Origin: Ceratotherium simum simum
Taxonomy: Eukaryota; Chordata; Mammalia; Perissodactyla; Rhinocerotidae
NCBI RefSeq assembly: GCF_000283155.1
Contig: NW_004454166.1
Span: forward strand, 16,882,230-16,946,229
Direction of reading: 5' to 3'
DNA: 64,000 nucleotides
Shown: in pieces, positions 1-10,404 of the stretch
Layout: each line of letters opens with the position of its first letter
Position numbering within the stretch: position 1 is the stretch's first letter
Made by a program: the position numbers and the translations under genes
Notes under the pieces: generated by a model
Database searches by the model: none
What the model saw: the letters and a program-made list of their open reading frames with translations, nothing else
What the model was told of the DNA's origin: nothing

Positions 1-47
1 CACAGCAGTTAAATTGTTTTGTAGGACCAGAGCCGTCTTTAGAAAAG

Positions 48-234
48 AGCAGGCTTTGGCAAACTAGAGTCCATGGGGCAGATCTGGTCTGCCACCTGTT
101 TTTGTAAATAAGGCCTTTTTGGAACATGGCTATGCTCATTCATTCCGTCTATGGCTTCTTTCATTCCATGATGACCCACAAAGCCCAAAATATTGACCGT
201 CTAGCTCTTTATAGAGAAAGTGGTCTGACCCCTG
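48..234 (+). mobile_element. Diverged nonautonomous DNA transposon, hAT type
   Basis: The stretch has the layout of a common mammalian element: a 'ggcaaactagagtccatggg' start, an internal 'cctgtttttgtaaataa', and the closing 'gtctgacccctg'. The subfamily is not certain. No transposase is encoded, as expected for this short nonautonomous class. The small open frame across it is incidental. Confidence 0.5.
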
Positions 235-1189
235 GTCTAGGACTAATTTTTCCCCACTTGAGGCCATCCCTTTCTGAATACTCAGCCCGATGCCCTTGTA
301 TGTTGTGAGATTTCTCCACTTCGGCTGTTGGGAATGTGGGCTACTCTTACTTAGTCCTGTGTGAGCTCTGAGAATTTTTTTACCTCTTCTTCCTGGTGGT
401 TCTTGTCCAGCCTCAAGTAGTTTCCTTAAAGTAGCGGAAGCCCAGTCTCTGGTCTCCTCTCTCTTCTCTCATTCTCTCTCCTGCACATTCTAGCTTCCCT
501 GCCCTCCCCAGTGCTAAACTGTCTCCTCAGCTCAGGGGGACCCGTGAACTATGCTGGGGTTCCCCCTCCCTGCGCTGCAGCTTGGAAACTCTCCCGGCAC
601 TCAGTGGGGGCAGTCGTAGAACTCACCTTGTTTGCTTTTCCTCTCCTAGAGATTCCTGTCCTGTCCTGTCTTTGGCCCAGTGATTAGAAATCATTGTTTC
701 GTATGTTTTTTCCAGTTTCTTGGTTGTTGAAGGTGGATGGTACATCTGGTCCCTCTTACTGCATCATGACTAGAAGATACCAGCACTTCTTATATCAATA
801 TTATTTTGCCTTTTTGGGGGTACTTTGGGGAGATAGTGTCCTGGGAGAGGCATCGTGGGGTCAGAGACTCTGTATTTTAGCAATGTTACCAAATTGGCCC
901 TTGTAAGGGCTATGCCACTTTATACTTTTGAGAGGCTCATTCTAACAGGAGGGGTTGTGGAGACAGATGATGATATGAAGCTGCTTTGAGCTCTGTAAAG
1001 TGCAGGGCGTATGCCAAGGGTTAGAGTTCTTAAGAAAGGACTTCTCCTAGCTTGTTCCTCCTTTGACTTGGGTCTCTGATGGGCGCTTTGCTCTGGCAAG
1101 CTGTCCTCAGGCGGGGCATCTCTTTAGCAAGTAGGGGTGCCTGGGAGAAATCTTCCATTAGCCTACTACTTTCTTTCCTGACATCTGTT
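235..1189. other. Gene-free stretch, mostly unique
   Basis: No coding signal is seen. About 690-800 resembles the tail of a very old L1-type repeat, but too weakly to classify. The rest is CT-rich unique DNA with no obvious motif cluster. Confidence 0.5.
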
Positions 1190-1345
1190 GAGTACCCAAA
1201 ATGCTAAATATTGTCTCCAGGGCTTCATGTAGTCATTGTGATATAATTTAATTCTCCACCACAACCTTGGGAGCTTGGCAGGAAATGGAAACTGAGAGAG
1301 GTGGTGTGGCTTGCCCAAGGTCACACAGTTAATTCTCAGCAAAGC
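1190..1345 (-). mobile_element. MIR SINE, reverse orientation
   Basis: The diagnostic MIR core appears as 'cttgcccaaggtcacacag', preceded by a degraded 'aaactgagag' segment. The tRNA-like end points right. It is an ancient, heavily mutated copy. Confidence 0.6.
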
Positions 1346-1404
1346 AAGGACTCTTTTTGCCTTTAAACCAAATCTGCCACTTCATACAACAGACCATCCA
1401 TTTT

Positions 1405-1951
1405 AGTCAAGACCCCTTAGGTTGCAAGTGACAGAAACTCATCTCAAACTTGCTTATGCCCAAAGGGACGGTTATTGGCATACCTACTGAAAACTCCAGG
1501 GCTGGACCCAGATGCGTAGATGAGGTTATCAGAAGTGTGTCGCTCTCCATCTCTCAGCTCTTGTTTCATTGTGTCGACTTATTCTTCAGGCAGGGCCCCC
1601 CCCCGCCCCGTGCTGGCAGGGATGGCTACAGCATCACTGGGTGTATTTCTCACCTCAGTGGAGTAGTCCCGGTGAAAAGAGAGCATCTGTTTTCCAAGGG
1701 TTTCAACCAGAGTCCCAAGGAAGGCTGCCATTGGCCCAGCTTGGGTCACAGGCTCATGCCCGAGCCAGTCGCAGTGCTAGGAGGGTGTGTTGTTCTGATT
1801 GGATGCCCCTGGGTCATTTGATTCTCCTTCTGGAGTTGGGGGCTGGGGACCACCCATGAAACCACTTAGATTGTGGGTTCCTGAAAGGACTAGATAATTC
1901 TCTATGGGAAAAATGGAGGCTGAATAGGCAGAAACAAAACAATTTCCACTT
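1405..1951. mobile_element. Old mammalian interspersed repeat, family unassigned
   Basis: The pattern 'ttgcaagtgacagaaactca', 'tattggcatac', 'cattggcccagcttgggtca' and 'caggctcatgcc' recurs in many mammalian genomes as one long old repeat. I could not name the family. Its final 123 bp (1829-1951) reappear at 90% identity inside the SINE at 3.3 kb, so this copy is probably the donor of that insert. Confidence 0.55.
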
Positions 1952-2267
1952 TACCCCTCTGACCTCTGAAAGCAAGCGTGGCCACTCTGGCCCATGGAGC
2001 TCCATCCTTCATGATGTTCACAGGTCTGTCTGGCGCCTGCTCCGCATTCTGCCATCCCAGGTTCTGGCCGTCAGCTGTTCTCTCTCACCACCTCAAGTGA
2101 GGCTTCCTAGCCATCGCTGGCTCTTGCTGGAACTGCCTCTGGCCCAGAGCTGTACCACGTTGACATTGAGCGCACTGCGGGAGATGTTAGTGCTGGAGCC
2201 CCGGTTCTTCAGCCCCAGGGTGGGGTGAGCCATTCCTGGGGAGGTTACAGCTGGGAGAGCAGAGGAA

Positions 2268-2288
2268 GTGTGCGTGTGTGTGTGTGTT
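2268..2288 (+). repeat. Short (GT)n microsatellite
   Basis: About ten GT units with one C interruption, followed by a G run. Frames read through it on the other strand give His/Thr repeats and are not genes. Confidence 0.85.
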
Positions 2289-2299
2289 GGGGGTGTTGC

Positions 2300-3188
2300 A
2301 TGTTGAGAGAGAAGCCCACTGTGCTGTGCCCATTCCACTTCTGAGGCTACTGAACAAGAGGCCCCGCAAGGCTGAGCCTTACCCCCTAATTGGCATCAGG
2401 AAGCAAGGGCCCAGTGGGCTGGGGACACCCCCAAACCCTCTCTTGCCTTATTAATAGATGAAGGGGGTCCGGGACGGACCTCCTGCCCCACAGCAGCCGG
2501 CAGCTGCAACCCCCATCCTCAGACCTGCTCTTTCTGAATCTCGGGGAGGGGGAGGTGGGGAATCTGAGATTTTAACAAACTCCCCAAGCAGTGCTTACAC
2601 ACCAGGTGAGAGCCTCCCTTCGGTGACTGTCCTTGAATTGGCTGACTTTTCCTTGGCAGGGTCTTTCTTTAAAGGATTCCCCTTCCTCCTGATGGGACTG
2701 TTGAGTGTATCCAATTTCTAGGATTTCCCTCCTTCAGATTTGAAGTGCTCCTTTCAGAATAAAGGAGGTGTCACTCTTTGAGCTTGGGGGCGAGTCCAAA
2801 GTGTGGGATTCCTTCCTGAAGACGTCAGCAGTAGTATTTCCCATCTAGCACTTTCTGTGTCTCAACACATACCTTGGAAATAACAAGAGAGGGTCACGCA
2901 CTGCGTGTCTACATTTCTTACTGAGAAACGCTGACATCTAAAAAGCCAGTGACACATCAGGATTGGTCATGAGAACACGATGTGTCGAAGGAATGGAACC
3001 TTTGGCTTGGAAAAGCCAGGTGGCCAATAGGACACCACATTTCATTTGTTCCTAAGTGAAGACCCTAAAACCTTGTAGAGAAAACCGTCTTTACCCACTA
3101 CAAGATTTTAAAAATCTTTTTAGCCAAAGAACCCTTTCACAAATGAAGTCTTACATGGGAGCTCAGTATATTAAATAGATAAAAGTGA
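2300..3188. other. Gene-free stretch
   Basis: Unique-looking DNA with no coding signal, RNA gene or recognisable recent repeat. A short G-rich piece (about 2540-2560) is the only compositional feature. Confidence 0.4.
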
Positions 3189-3477
3189 TTTTTTTTTTTT
3201 TTTTTTTATGGGAGTCGCCGCCACAGTATGGCCACTGACAGATGAGTGGTGTGGTTCTGTGCTGCTCCACTTCAGCCTCTGGAGTTGGGGGCTGGGGACT
3301 GCCCATGAAACCACTTAGATTGTGGGTTCCTGAAAGCACGAGAGAATTCTGTATTGGAAGAATGGATGCTGAATAGGCGGAAACAAAACAGTGTCCACTT
3401 GGGTCGCTGGCCTTGGGCTAGCCGTTGCTGAAGTGGAGCATGCCAAACTTTAACCACTAGGCCACCGGGGTTGGCCC
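3189..3477 (-). mobile_element. ERE SINE (tRNA-derived), interrupted by an insert
   Basis: Reading leftward on the minus strand, the element starts at 'gggccaaccccggtggccta', has the A/B-box-derived head, and ends in a 19-nt poly(A) (poly-T at 3189-3207). Near-identical direct repeats flank it: 'aaaagtgatt' at 3181-3190 and 'aaaactgatt' at 3478-3487. The middle is split by about 135-150 foreign bases, so the SINE is longer than its roughly 200-bp relatives here. ERE SINEs are specific to perissodactyls and mobilised by L1. Confidence 0.85.
3278..3400. repeat. 123-bp block duplicated from 1829-1951, inserted inside a SINE
   Basis: Position-by-position comparison with 1829-1951 shows the same length, no gaps and 12 mismatches (111/123). 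The block is absent from the other ERE copies in the window, so it entered after the SINE inserted. It lies between perfect 13-bp inverted arms GCTCCACTTCAGC (3264-3276) and GCTGAAGTGGAGC (3427-3439). The right arm belongs to the SINE itself. Confidence 0.85.
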
Positions 3478-3489
3478 AAAACTGATTTT

Positions 3490-4160
3490 TTTTAATTGGA
3501 GAAAGGATCACATTATGACTTTTGTGGACCTTAGGCACTTTTGCCTTCGTGAGCTCCTTCCTCCATAAAAAATATTAAAAATAATATTTTATGACTGCAT
3601 TGGTATAAAGATGTGTATATTAATGTTATATGTTAAACATGTTTTCTAACCTAAAAGTTCAGTTTCTTTATTCTGATTTTAAAAGAAACTAAGCGTTTTT
3701 ATGGGCCCCTAAAAGTAGGAGGGCCCTGGACACTGTGACTCCAATGCCTGATGGGGAGATCAGCCCTGAGGACACAGGTCCTTACCTGCCTGGCCACTCC
3801 CTGAGGCAGGCTACAGGAATGGAACCCGGTTTGAAGGCCATTGTTCAGCCTTATCACTTGTCACCATCAGACACTGGTCTGCCTCACTGGGGAGAATCAT
3901 AAGATAACACAGTATGGATGGAGTGTCGAAGTCATTCACCTCCTCCACCCCAGAAACCCAGGTCTTGTCCTTCAGTCTCTTAAGCATCATTCCTGCCAAG
4001 AGGTCCTCTGTCCAGCCTTTGCGTGAATCCCTCTAGGGACAGGGAGCTCATTACTATGTTTGAGTTCTCTTTTCTGGTCCCGTTCTGTAGGACTTCATGG
4101 TACCCAGCAAGTCCCTGGGTCGATCACCATTTATCCCCTAAGACAGTGAATCCTGTAGTG
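3490..4160. other. Gene-free stretch with AT-rich and old repeat-like parts
   Basis: The AT-rich part at 3560-3690 and the GGGCCC-containing piece near 3700 look like decayed transposon, but I cannot classify them. No coding signal was seen. Confidence 0.4.
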
Positions 4161-4164
4161 CTCA

Positions 4165-4310
4165 GCCGCTGCTGAGTCAGGAGGCTGGGGTTCGAGGCAC
4201 AGCTCTGCCCCTCTGCTGCTGTGTGACCTGAGCAAGGACACTCTCCCTCTCTGAGCTCAGGGTGCCCTATTTGGGAAAGGAGCAGGTTGGCTGTAATGGT
4301 CTTCATACCT
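4165..4310 (+). mobile_element. MIR SINE, forward
   Basis: Core cues are 'ggttcgaggcacagctctgc' (B-box-like), then 'gctgtgtgacctgagcaagg' and a 'ctctctgagctcagggt' segment, in the normal MIR order. Confidence 0.65.
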
Positions 4311-4319
4311 GTCGCAGTT

Positions 4320-5430
4320 GTGTGATGCTAAAGGGAGACGAAGGCTCGTCCTGAGCTGGTGGTGCCCGCAGCCTGCGTTATTCTGGGATGTAGAGAGCTT
4401 GCGGGCTCTTGCTGGGAGGTCAGCGGCCAGAGGCCCTGTGTGTCCCTGTCCCCCTGGGTCTGGTGGGGCACTGTTATGCACCTTGACAACAGGTGTGGAG
4501 AAAATGCGAGATGAGGAAGGGGAAGGGTCAGGTGGCTCAGGATGATGGCTCCACTCCTTGTCCCCCCACTCAGCTGCTGACCGACTTTTCCTGAGATTTA
4601 GAAAAACTCGGCCACCCCAGAGCCCAGTGGGCAGCCGTCCAGTGCCCTCATGGGGCCGTTTGCTTGCTCACTTAGGTTGGAGGAGAGGGGATGAGGACGG
4701 TGACATGCTCTCCTCTCTGGGGCTTCCTGGCCCTGAAGCCTGGGCTTGCTTAGTGATGGCCAGTGTCGGCAGAGGGGGAGTGTTCCTGCCCTTTCCCCAT
4801 CCTGCCCAGCCTCTCCTAGCCCCGGGTGCTTGGCTGTCCCATACGCTGCCCCCCCATACTCATGGCCCAGCCTATCTTTATGACCCCATGCGCCCCTTGT
4901 CCCTGCCATCCTAGATGGCTCTCCTGGACGCGCCCATGATTTCCCACCTCCGCACTGGGTTCATGCAGCCCCTCCTGCCAGGCAGTTGGTGCAGTGGCTT
5001 CCCAGACCACAGAAAGAGAGTGGGGTGCGGGGTGAGTCCCCGTCCTGCCCGGCCAGCTTCTAATCCACGCCTGGTGTTTGCTCTCCCATTAGTAATTATT
5101 GATTCCTGCCTGGCACGTCCACTCACCATGAGCCAGCTGGGGTGGACTGGCCCCCCGAGCGCCAGCTTCAGGGGCTTAGAAGTTCCTGGAAACGGTGACT
5201 TATTACTGGCCTAATGAGTGTGTCCCTGCCAGCCAGGTGTGTGTAGGAGAAAGCGTGAGTGTGTGAGGTGTATGAGACATCTTCATGGGCACCGGGGGAA
5301 TTTTCCTTTCTCTTGGGTCTGGCTCTTCAGAGTTGATTTTGCTCTTCGCCATTACGTTTTTACTTAAATCATTTGTCCAATTATATGCCGGGGAAAAGTC
5401 AGTTTCATAGAGTGGTTCATCTGAAACCAC
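4320..5430. other. Gene-free GC-rich stretch
   Basis: GC-rich unique DNA. Overlapping open frames of 100-118 codons occur on both strands, but none has a recognisable domain or convincing splice context. The unit 'attagtaattattgattcct' near 5090-5105 is an AT-rich island in otherwise GC-rich DNA. Confidence 0.4.
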
Positions 5431-5469
5431 TCCCCTCCCTCCATCCATCCCTCCCTCCCTCCCTCCCTT
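5431..5469 (+). repeat. (CCCT/CCAT)n simple repeat
   Basis: A tetranucleotide CCCT array with two CCAT variants. Confidence 0.9.
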
Positions 5470-5599
5470 CACACCTGCCGCTTGCAGGGCCAGTCCTGTC
5501 CCAGCCCGCCAGGAGCTCACAGGCTAGCCTGAGAGATAAGAAGCCCAAATCTGGGTGAATTCCAAGTTAGAGTGGAACTTTCTGCTTTCCAAGCACTGT

Positions 5600-6030
5600 C
5601 TTCTCACAGAATCTGTTTTACTTCATTATGAAAAGTAGCAAATGCTCTTTATGGGAAAAGTTGGAAAACACAAAAGTATGAGGAAGAAAGAAAATCACCC
5701 ATCCATCTCTGCCAGATGCTCATACCTTTGACATTTTGATCTTTTTCCTTGAAATTATTGTTTTTTTTTTCTCTTTTTTTACCAATAGGTGCAATAAATA
5801 GAATTTCTCTTCTCCTTTGAAACAAGGCTCAACGTTCTAAGATTAGTGTTTCCCAATTTTATTGTAAGCCCTGCGCTTTTGGCTGTATGGTGTTCCATGG
5901 CTGTACCCTAGTGTACCCAGCAGTGCCCTCTCTGGGGGATATTTGACTATTTCCAGTTTTTCTCTATTGTAAATAATGCTGTGAAGAATATCTTGTGAGT
6001 TGGTTTTCATGTTTCGGGTTGTTTCCCAGA
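5600..6030 (+). mobile_element. Old L1M-type fragment
   Basis: The order 'ggaaaacacaaaagtatgag', 'ctgtatggtgttccatggct', 'ttgactatttccagtttttc' and 'ttgtaaataatgctgtgaag' is that of very old mammalian L1 3' sequence. A second member lies at 47980-48185. The class is likely and the subfamily unknown. Confidence 0.5.
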
Positions 6031-6087
6031 CTTTTTCATCTAGAAGAATCTCAGTGATCACCCGTACCACTTCCTCTCTGACTCCAG

Positions 6088-6247
6088 GGTGTGTAAGCAT
6101 CACCTGCAGGACTTGTGACAATGCAGCTCTCTGGGCCCCACCCCCAGAGGTTCTGAGTCCGTGGGTGAGGGTGGTACTCGAGCGTCTGCGTGCTAACAGG
6201 CTCTGGGTGGTACTGATGCTGCCGGTGTGTGGACTGCACTTTGAGTG
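6088..6247 (+). mobile_element. MER5A (hAT-Charlie nonautonomous transposon)
   Basis: Diagnostic pieces are in order: 'gtgtaagcatcacctg', 'ctgggccccacccccagagg', 'ttctgagtcc', 'gtactgatgctgccgg' and 'ggactgcactttgag'. The 191-codon minus-strand frame across this element and its L1 neighbour is a by-product. Confidence 0.8.
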
Positions 6248-6249
6248 GC

Positions 6250-6670
6250 GGGCACCAGCCTCTTCTTTCTGGCGAGGCAAGTTGAGGCTAAGGAGATGAG
6301 AGTGGGGTGGCCATTGCCTGGACCAGCCCAGTGGGCGGTCCTGTGCTGGGACACCATCCCCCACCCCGTGCTGCCCTGTCACCTGGGGAACCTGCGGGAG
6401 AAGGCAGCATTCATCCACACAGGAGCATCTCCTCCATCTTAGTGTTAGTAGGATGGGGTTTCAGCCACCCAGGGCAGGCAGATGCCAGTGTGGACATGCG
6501 TTGGGATACAGGTGAGGCCAGGGTACAGGGTAAGAGCTGGTTTAGGAAAGAAACTGGCGGAGACTGTGGCAAATTGTCTTAAGTGAGAGGGAGTGACAGC
6601 CTCTCTAGGATGCAAAGGGTTAAACAGGCGGCTGGCACAGCCTCCCAGGAGCCAAAGGGGGAACTCAGGA
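6250..6670. other. Gene-free stretch
   Basis: GC-rich unique DNA without domain-bearing frames or classifiable repeats. Confidence 0.4.
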
Positions 6671-6674
6671 GTAA

Positions 6675-6775
6675 GTCGTGACTGCCTAATTAATTCAATT
6701 AAACTACTTTATAAGCTCCGCTGGTGTCAGTAAATTGTTAAAGTCTATTAAAAAATCAGTGGAACGTGATGAGGG
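6675..6775. other. Candidate conserved noncoding element
   Basis: AT-rich island ('ctaattaattcaattaaact' then 'taaattgttaaagtctatta') in a GC-rich setting, without repeat signature. Overlapping TAATTA-type homeodomain cores are visible. This is inferred from texture only. Confidence 0.3.
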
Positions 6776-6879
6776 TTTGGGGACATGGCACTACCTTCTA
6801 GAGTTCCTCCCTCGTCCCCTTCCCCTGTAGTGGGGTGCATTGAAGGAGGGACAGACGGGTGTTGGGGCCCCTGTCTAGT

Positions 6880-6965
6880 GCCCCCGCCGACCTGCTGTGT
6901 GTGCTGAGCCAGATCCCACCCCCTCGGGCCTCGGTTTCCCCATCTGTACAGTTAAGTGATGGACT
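6880..6965 (+). mobile_element. MIR SINE fragment, forward
   Basis: 'cctcggtttccccatctgta' matches the central MIR motif, preceded by a degraded 'gagccagatcccacc'. Confidence 0.55.
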
Positions 6966-7204
6966 GGCTCTTGGACACCCCTTCAGCACCAGAGTTCTTA
7001 GGGTTTTCCAGTCCCTTCTGGTCAGAGGCTGCTGCGTCTCCGCCCTTCCTGCACATCGAGTTCATCTGGGCGGTTTCCAGGGTGACCCAAAGGGGAGGCG
7101 CGAGCTCTGGAGAGAGGGGAGTGGGCAGAGTGGGTTCATCTGACGCCTGTGCTGTTCCTGTGCTGAGTTAAGGGGGCTGCTGCAGTCTCATTCAGGACCC
7201 CCTA

Positions 7205-7310
7205 AGCTGGGGATGGTATCTCCCACTTTTATAGGTGAGGATACTGAGGCGACCTCTCCACAGTCGGGTTGAGATTTGAATTCAGAGCTGGCGCCTCAGA
7301 GTCCCATGGC
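7205..7310 (-). mobile_element. MIR SINE fragment, reverse
   Basis: 'ataggtgaggatactgaggc' followed by 'gagatttgaattcagagctg' gives the reverse MIR order. Confidence 0.6.
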
Positions 7311-8430
7311 TGATTGCTTTCTTCTGCAGATGTGTTTAAAATAAACCCACATCCCCCAGCCAGGCCCTACACTGTCCAGCATTACAGTCACGGGAAAGAA
7401 AACACCAGAAATGTTCTTTTTCTCTAGTTAGTATCCAGACACGAGGAACCTGAGGGGGAGGGTGGCGTCCCTGTCCCTGGAGGTATGTGAGCACTAGTTG
7501 GCTGACCACTCAGTTAGGCCTCATAGAACCAAGACCCTGCAGCTCTGGGCCTGGCTCTTGGTTTACACCTTCTCCCCAGTTTGTGCTAAGAGCGGGCTGG
7601 GAATTCAGCAGGAATTGCCCCCTGGTGCTTGGATGTTGGGGTTACTGTCTTCTGTCAGATCAGATCTCCTTCAGCCACAGCAGTAGGCAGGGCAGTGCTG
7701 GTCTTGAGGGAGGGTGACTGTGGTCCTGGGCTTGAGGGCAGCCAGGGTCATTAATTAATCAGCTGTGGCTCTTAGGCAAGTCCCTTCTTCTCCTAATCGT
7801 AGAGGTTTACGCTTACTCCCTCATCTCTGAAAGGTGGCTAAGGCAGTGTGCCCTGTGGGTGGCCCGAAGGGGGAGGATGAGTGTAGGGCCTCATACACCT
7901 GTGAATGGCGTGTACTCTGAGATTCACAGCAGCCATGGGACCTTTAAAGGCTCTGACAAGTCCTGCAGTAAAGAAAGATTAACTTGGTTACCCAGCCTCC
8001 CCCAGCCCAGCCCCTTTTTCCCTCTCTGAGCACATCTTTTGTTAATGGCCTGCCAGCTAACGTGAACAGATAGGAACACTTAAATATTGCCCTAGGACTG
8101 AGCTGCTTTTAAGGTGCTTTCTTCTCTGGTTCTTGTTGTCATGAGAACACCCTTTCTGTAAATTGGATAACCGGCCCTTAGCACGGTGCTGTCTACATCC
8201 GCTGGGTTTTCTTAAACCAAAGTCCATGTTGTTCTAGGATCCCGGAACCTGCCAAGTCCCAGAAGCCGTCGAGTAGCCAGGCTCTCAAGACCTGGAATGT
8301 ACTCTACTCGGGGTTCCCTTTGCGAGCTTTCCTCTGTAGAACCGGCTATTGTGGGGGAGCCCTCCTCCCCACTTCGCACCACGAGGCGGAGGAACCCATG
8401 GGTGGGGCTTGGAAGTTGCCTAAAACGTGT
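7310..8430. other. Gene-free stretch with one weak MIR
   Basis: Around 7745-7840 a weak forward MIR is suggested by 'ctcttaggcaagtccctt'. The part at 7960-8200 is unique, mixed-composition DNA that leads into the forkhead-motif cluster. No gene was seen. Confidence 0.4.
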
Positions 8431-8439
8431 GCTACAAAA

Positions 8440-8740
8440 TCCCAGTGATTCCGAGTGGCCAGTTTAAGAACTGGTGAACTGTGGCAGACCTTTCCAAGAG
8501 AAAGTTTGCTAAGGAAAATGCTAGTGTAAACAAGATCTTCAGGGGAAGAACTCTAAGGGGTGTAAACAATCAGTCTATTTTTAAGCCTTTTGAAAGCTCC
8601 CATTAGAGTGTAAACACTATGCTAATTATAAAAACACCTTTTCTGTTCAAACCGGTGTAAACAAGATGGGGAGCTGGGTGGAGGAGGGGAGGAGGGTTTG
8701 AACAGAAGGTACATCAGAGATTAAACATTGTCTGGCCACA
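8440..8740. promoter_or_regulatory. Candidate enhancer: homotypic forkhead (FOX) motif cluster
   Basis: Four exact copies of GTGTAAACA occur in direct orientation, with the TGTAAACA cores at 8525-8532, 8561-8568, 8609-8616 and 8656-8663 (start spacings 36, 48 and 47). GTAAACA is the reverse complement of the forkhead consensus TGTTTAC. The first and last share a longer GTGTAAACAAGAT context; the middle two do not, so this is not a plain tandem duplication. A homeodomain-like GCTAATTAT lies at about 8621. No transposon signature is present. Which FOX protein binds, if any, cannot be read from sequence. Confidence 0.55.
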
Positions 8741-9087
8741 ATAGTTGATTTAGTTGCCCATCTTTAAAAATTCAGATTTCCCTTTGTTTTGACAACCTGG
8801 ACCCCCAGGCAGCAGTGGACACGTGCTCCTGTGGACAACAGGCAGCAGGAACAACGGGTGGGGCGGCCTCCTGATCTTCCCGACCCTGGACCCCAGCCTG
8901 GTCTGCTTGTGGGAGTTACCTGCACAGCCCCTGACCCATTGAAATGTACACCCCTGCCTTTCTAAGCACAATTTCCCTCTGTTTTAAGAGCACAGTGAGC
9001 ATATGATTGCTCATTTCCTCTCCATTAACCGGAAAGGAAGTCCTTTGCCTTGTTCAGCAAAACTTGCAAAGAGAAACAGTTTCAGCA

Positions 9088-9200
9088 TCAACCAGCCGTT
9101 ATTTATTGAGCATCTACTGTACGGCAGGCTCTGTGCAGGTGCTGGGATTTGGTGTTGAGAAAAACGGCCTCCCTGCCTGCCCGGAGCTTGCTGTCTGCCA
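9088..9200 (-). mobile_element. L2 LINE 3' end, reverse
   Basis: 'ttatttattgagcatctact' then 'gcaggctctgtgcaggtgct' is the reverse complement of the L2 tail. Confidence 0.6.
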
Positions 9201-9204
9201 CAGT

Positions 9205-9830
9205 GGCCATCGCGGAGTGCCTCGGAGGATGCTCTGCAGCCACCAGCCGGGCGCCACCCAGAGCTTCTGCCCTGCCTGTCCTGGGCTGAGTGGGGCAGGG
9301 GATTCTGAAACGGCGGACGTGGTCCTCGCCCTCGCCCTGCCGTTGTCAGAGAGACGGGACGCAGGGTGAGGCGAACTCCCCAGAAGTCAGGCCCTTGGCT
9401 CTCTCTGACCTTGAGGATGCTGAGGTGTGTGTTTTGGGGGGACTCGTGGGGATCAGGCACACCTGCTGGAGAAGGTGTGTGACTTTGTGGTGTGGTTAAT
9501 ATTGAGACAGGCAGAGGGGGAAGGAGAGGCCGTTCCAGGCTCTAATGAAGAGGTAGAAAGATTGTAATTAGTGGAGGCTTTATATGCAAGTGGTATTTCA
9601 AAATGCTTCAAAATATCTTCTGAGGGAGGCTGAAAACAGCAGGTGGTCTGCTTAAGCGGAGAGTATTTGGGGAGTGGTGGGCCTTAAGGGGTGTGTGGGG
9701 GGTGTGTGGGGGAGGATGGGAAAAAGAGAGAGGGATGGAAGGCCAGCTGGACAGACAGACACTAGGTGTCTTTGTGGAGACCCTGAAAACTGGGTGGAGA
9801 GTTTTGCTAACCATGGAAACAAATATGACC
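9205..9830. other. Gene-free stretch
   Basis: A GC-rich left part, then an AT-richer unique segment (9540-9660) and a G-rich segment around 9665-9720 made of GGGG(T/G)GTGT units. No coding or RNA gene was seen. Confidence 0.4.
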
Positions 9831-9834
9831 AGGC

Positions 9835-9955
9835 CTTAAGCCCCATGAGGGCACAGTCCGTGTCTATCTTATTCATCACTGTGTCCTCAGTTCCCAGCAG
9901 GGGCCTGACATAGTAGATGCTTATTAAATTTTTGTTGAGTAAATGAAGGAAGGTA
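9835..9955 (+). mobile_element. L2 LINE 3' end, forward
   Basis: 'catgagggcacagtccgtgt', 'ttcatcactgtgtcctcagt', 'cctgacatagtagatgctta' and a final 'aatgaagga' reproduce the L2 tail order. Confidence 0.75.
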
Positions 9956-10045
9956 CTTAGTCGATATTTATCACATTTATCTTTACAGCAACCCTATGAG
10001 GAGATATCATTATCCCCTTCTACTGATGAAGATGGACCATTCTTA
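9956..10045 (-). mobile_element. MIR SINE fragment, reverse
   Basis: 'acagcaaccctatgaggaga' and 'tcattatccccttctactga' give the reverse MIR middle. Confidence 0.55.
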
Positions 10046-10048
10046 GAT

Positions 10049-10067
10049 GTGTGTGTGTGTGTGTGTA
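10049..10067 (+). repeat. Short (GT)n microsatellite
   Basis: About nine uninterrupted GT units. Confidence 0.85.
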
Positions 10068-10104
10068 TTGTGGTGGTGGAGGGAAGCACAGGGCCACCAG
10101 GAAG

Positions 10105-10400
10105 CTTTTTTTTGTAACAGCACCATGAAATATTGATCAATTTGATTCCATTGTATGACCCAGGGACAATTTTACTAGCAGAAAATATGACCGTGTTATA
10201 TGGCTGCAATAAAAATCACGGCCGTGCGCCCAGGCCCAGAAAAGGAAGCGAGCTGACATCGGAGGCAGGGCTGGGTGATTCCACATCTTTCCGCTAGCGT
10301 TAGTTTGCCGTTTGTTCCTTCGTGGTACCAGTGATGAGCTTGCTGGAAGAGAGGAGGTAACAGGTCCCAGCAGGAAATTTATAGAAGAAAAGCTTAACAC
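10105..10400. other. Candidate conserved noncoding element
   Basis: Repeat-free, mixed AT/CpG texture with 'gaaatattgatcaatttgat' and 'ggctgcaataaaaatcacgg', and several retained CpGs (for example 'cacggccgtgcg'). Retained CpGs in a CpG-poor window suggest constraint or low methylation. This is inference. Confidence 0.3.
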
Positions 10401-10404
10401 CGAA

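Noticed and set aside
5843..6418. 191-codon open frame on the minus strand
   Set aside because: It crosses an old L1 fragment and a MER5A copy, has no domain, and its residues follow repeat boundaries.
9665..9720. G-rich GGGTGTGTGG repeats as a telomere-like tract
   Set aside because: No TTAGGG units are present. It is irregular G/T-rich low complexity.
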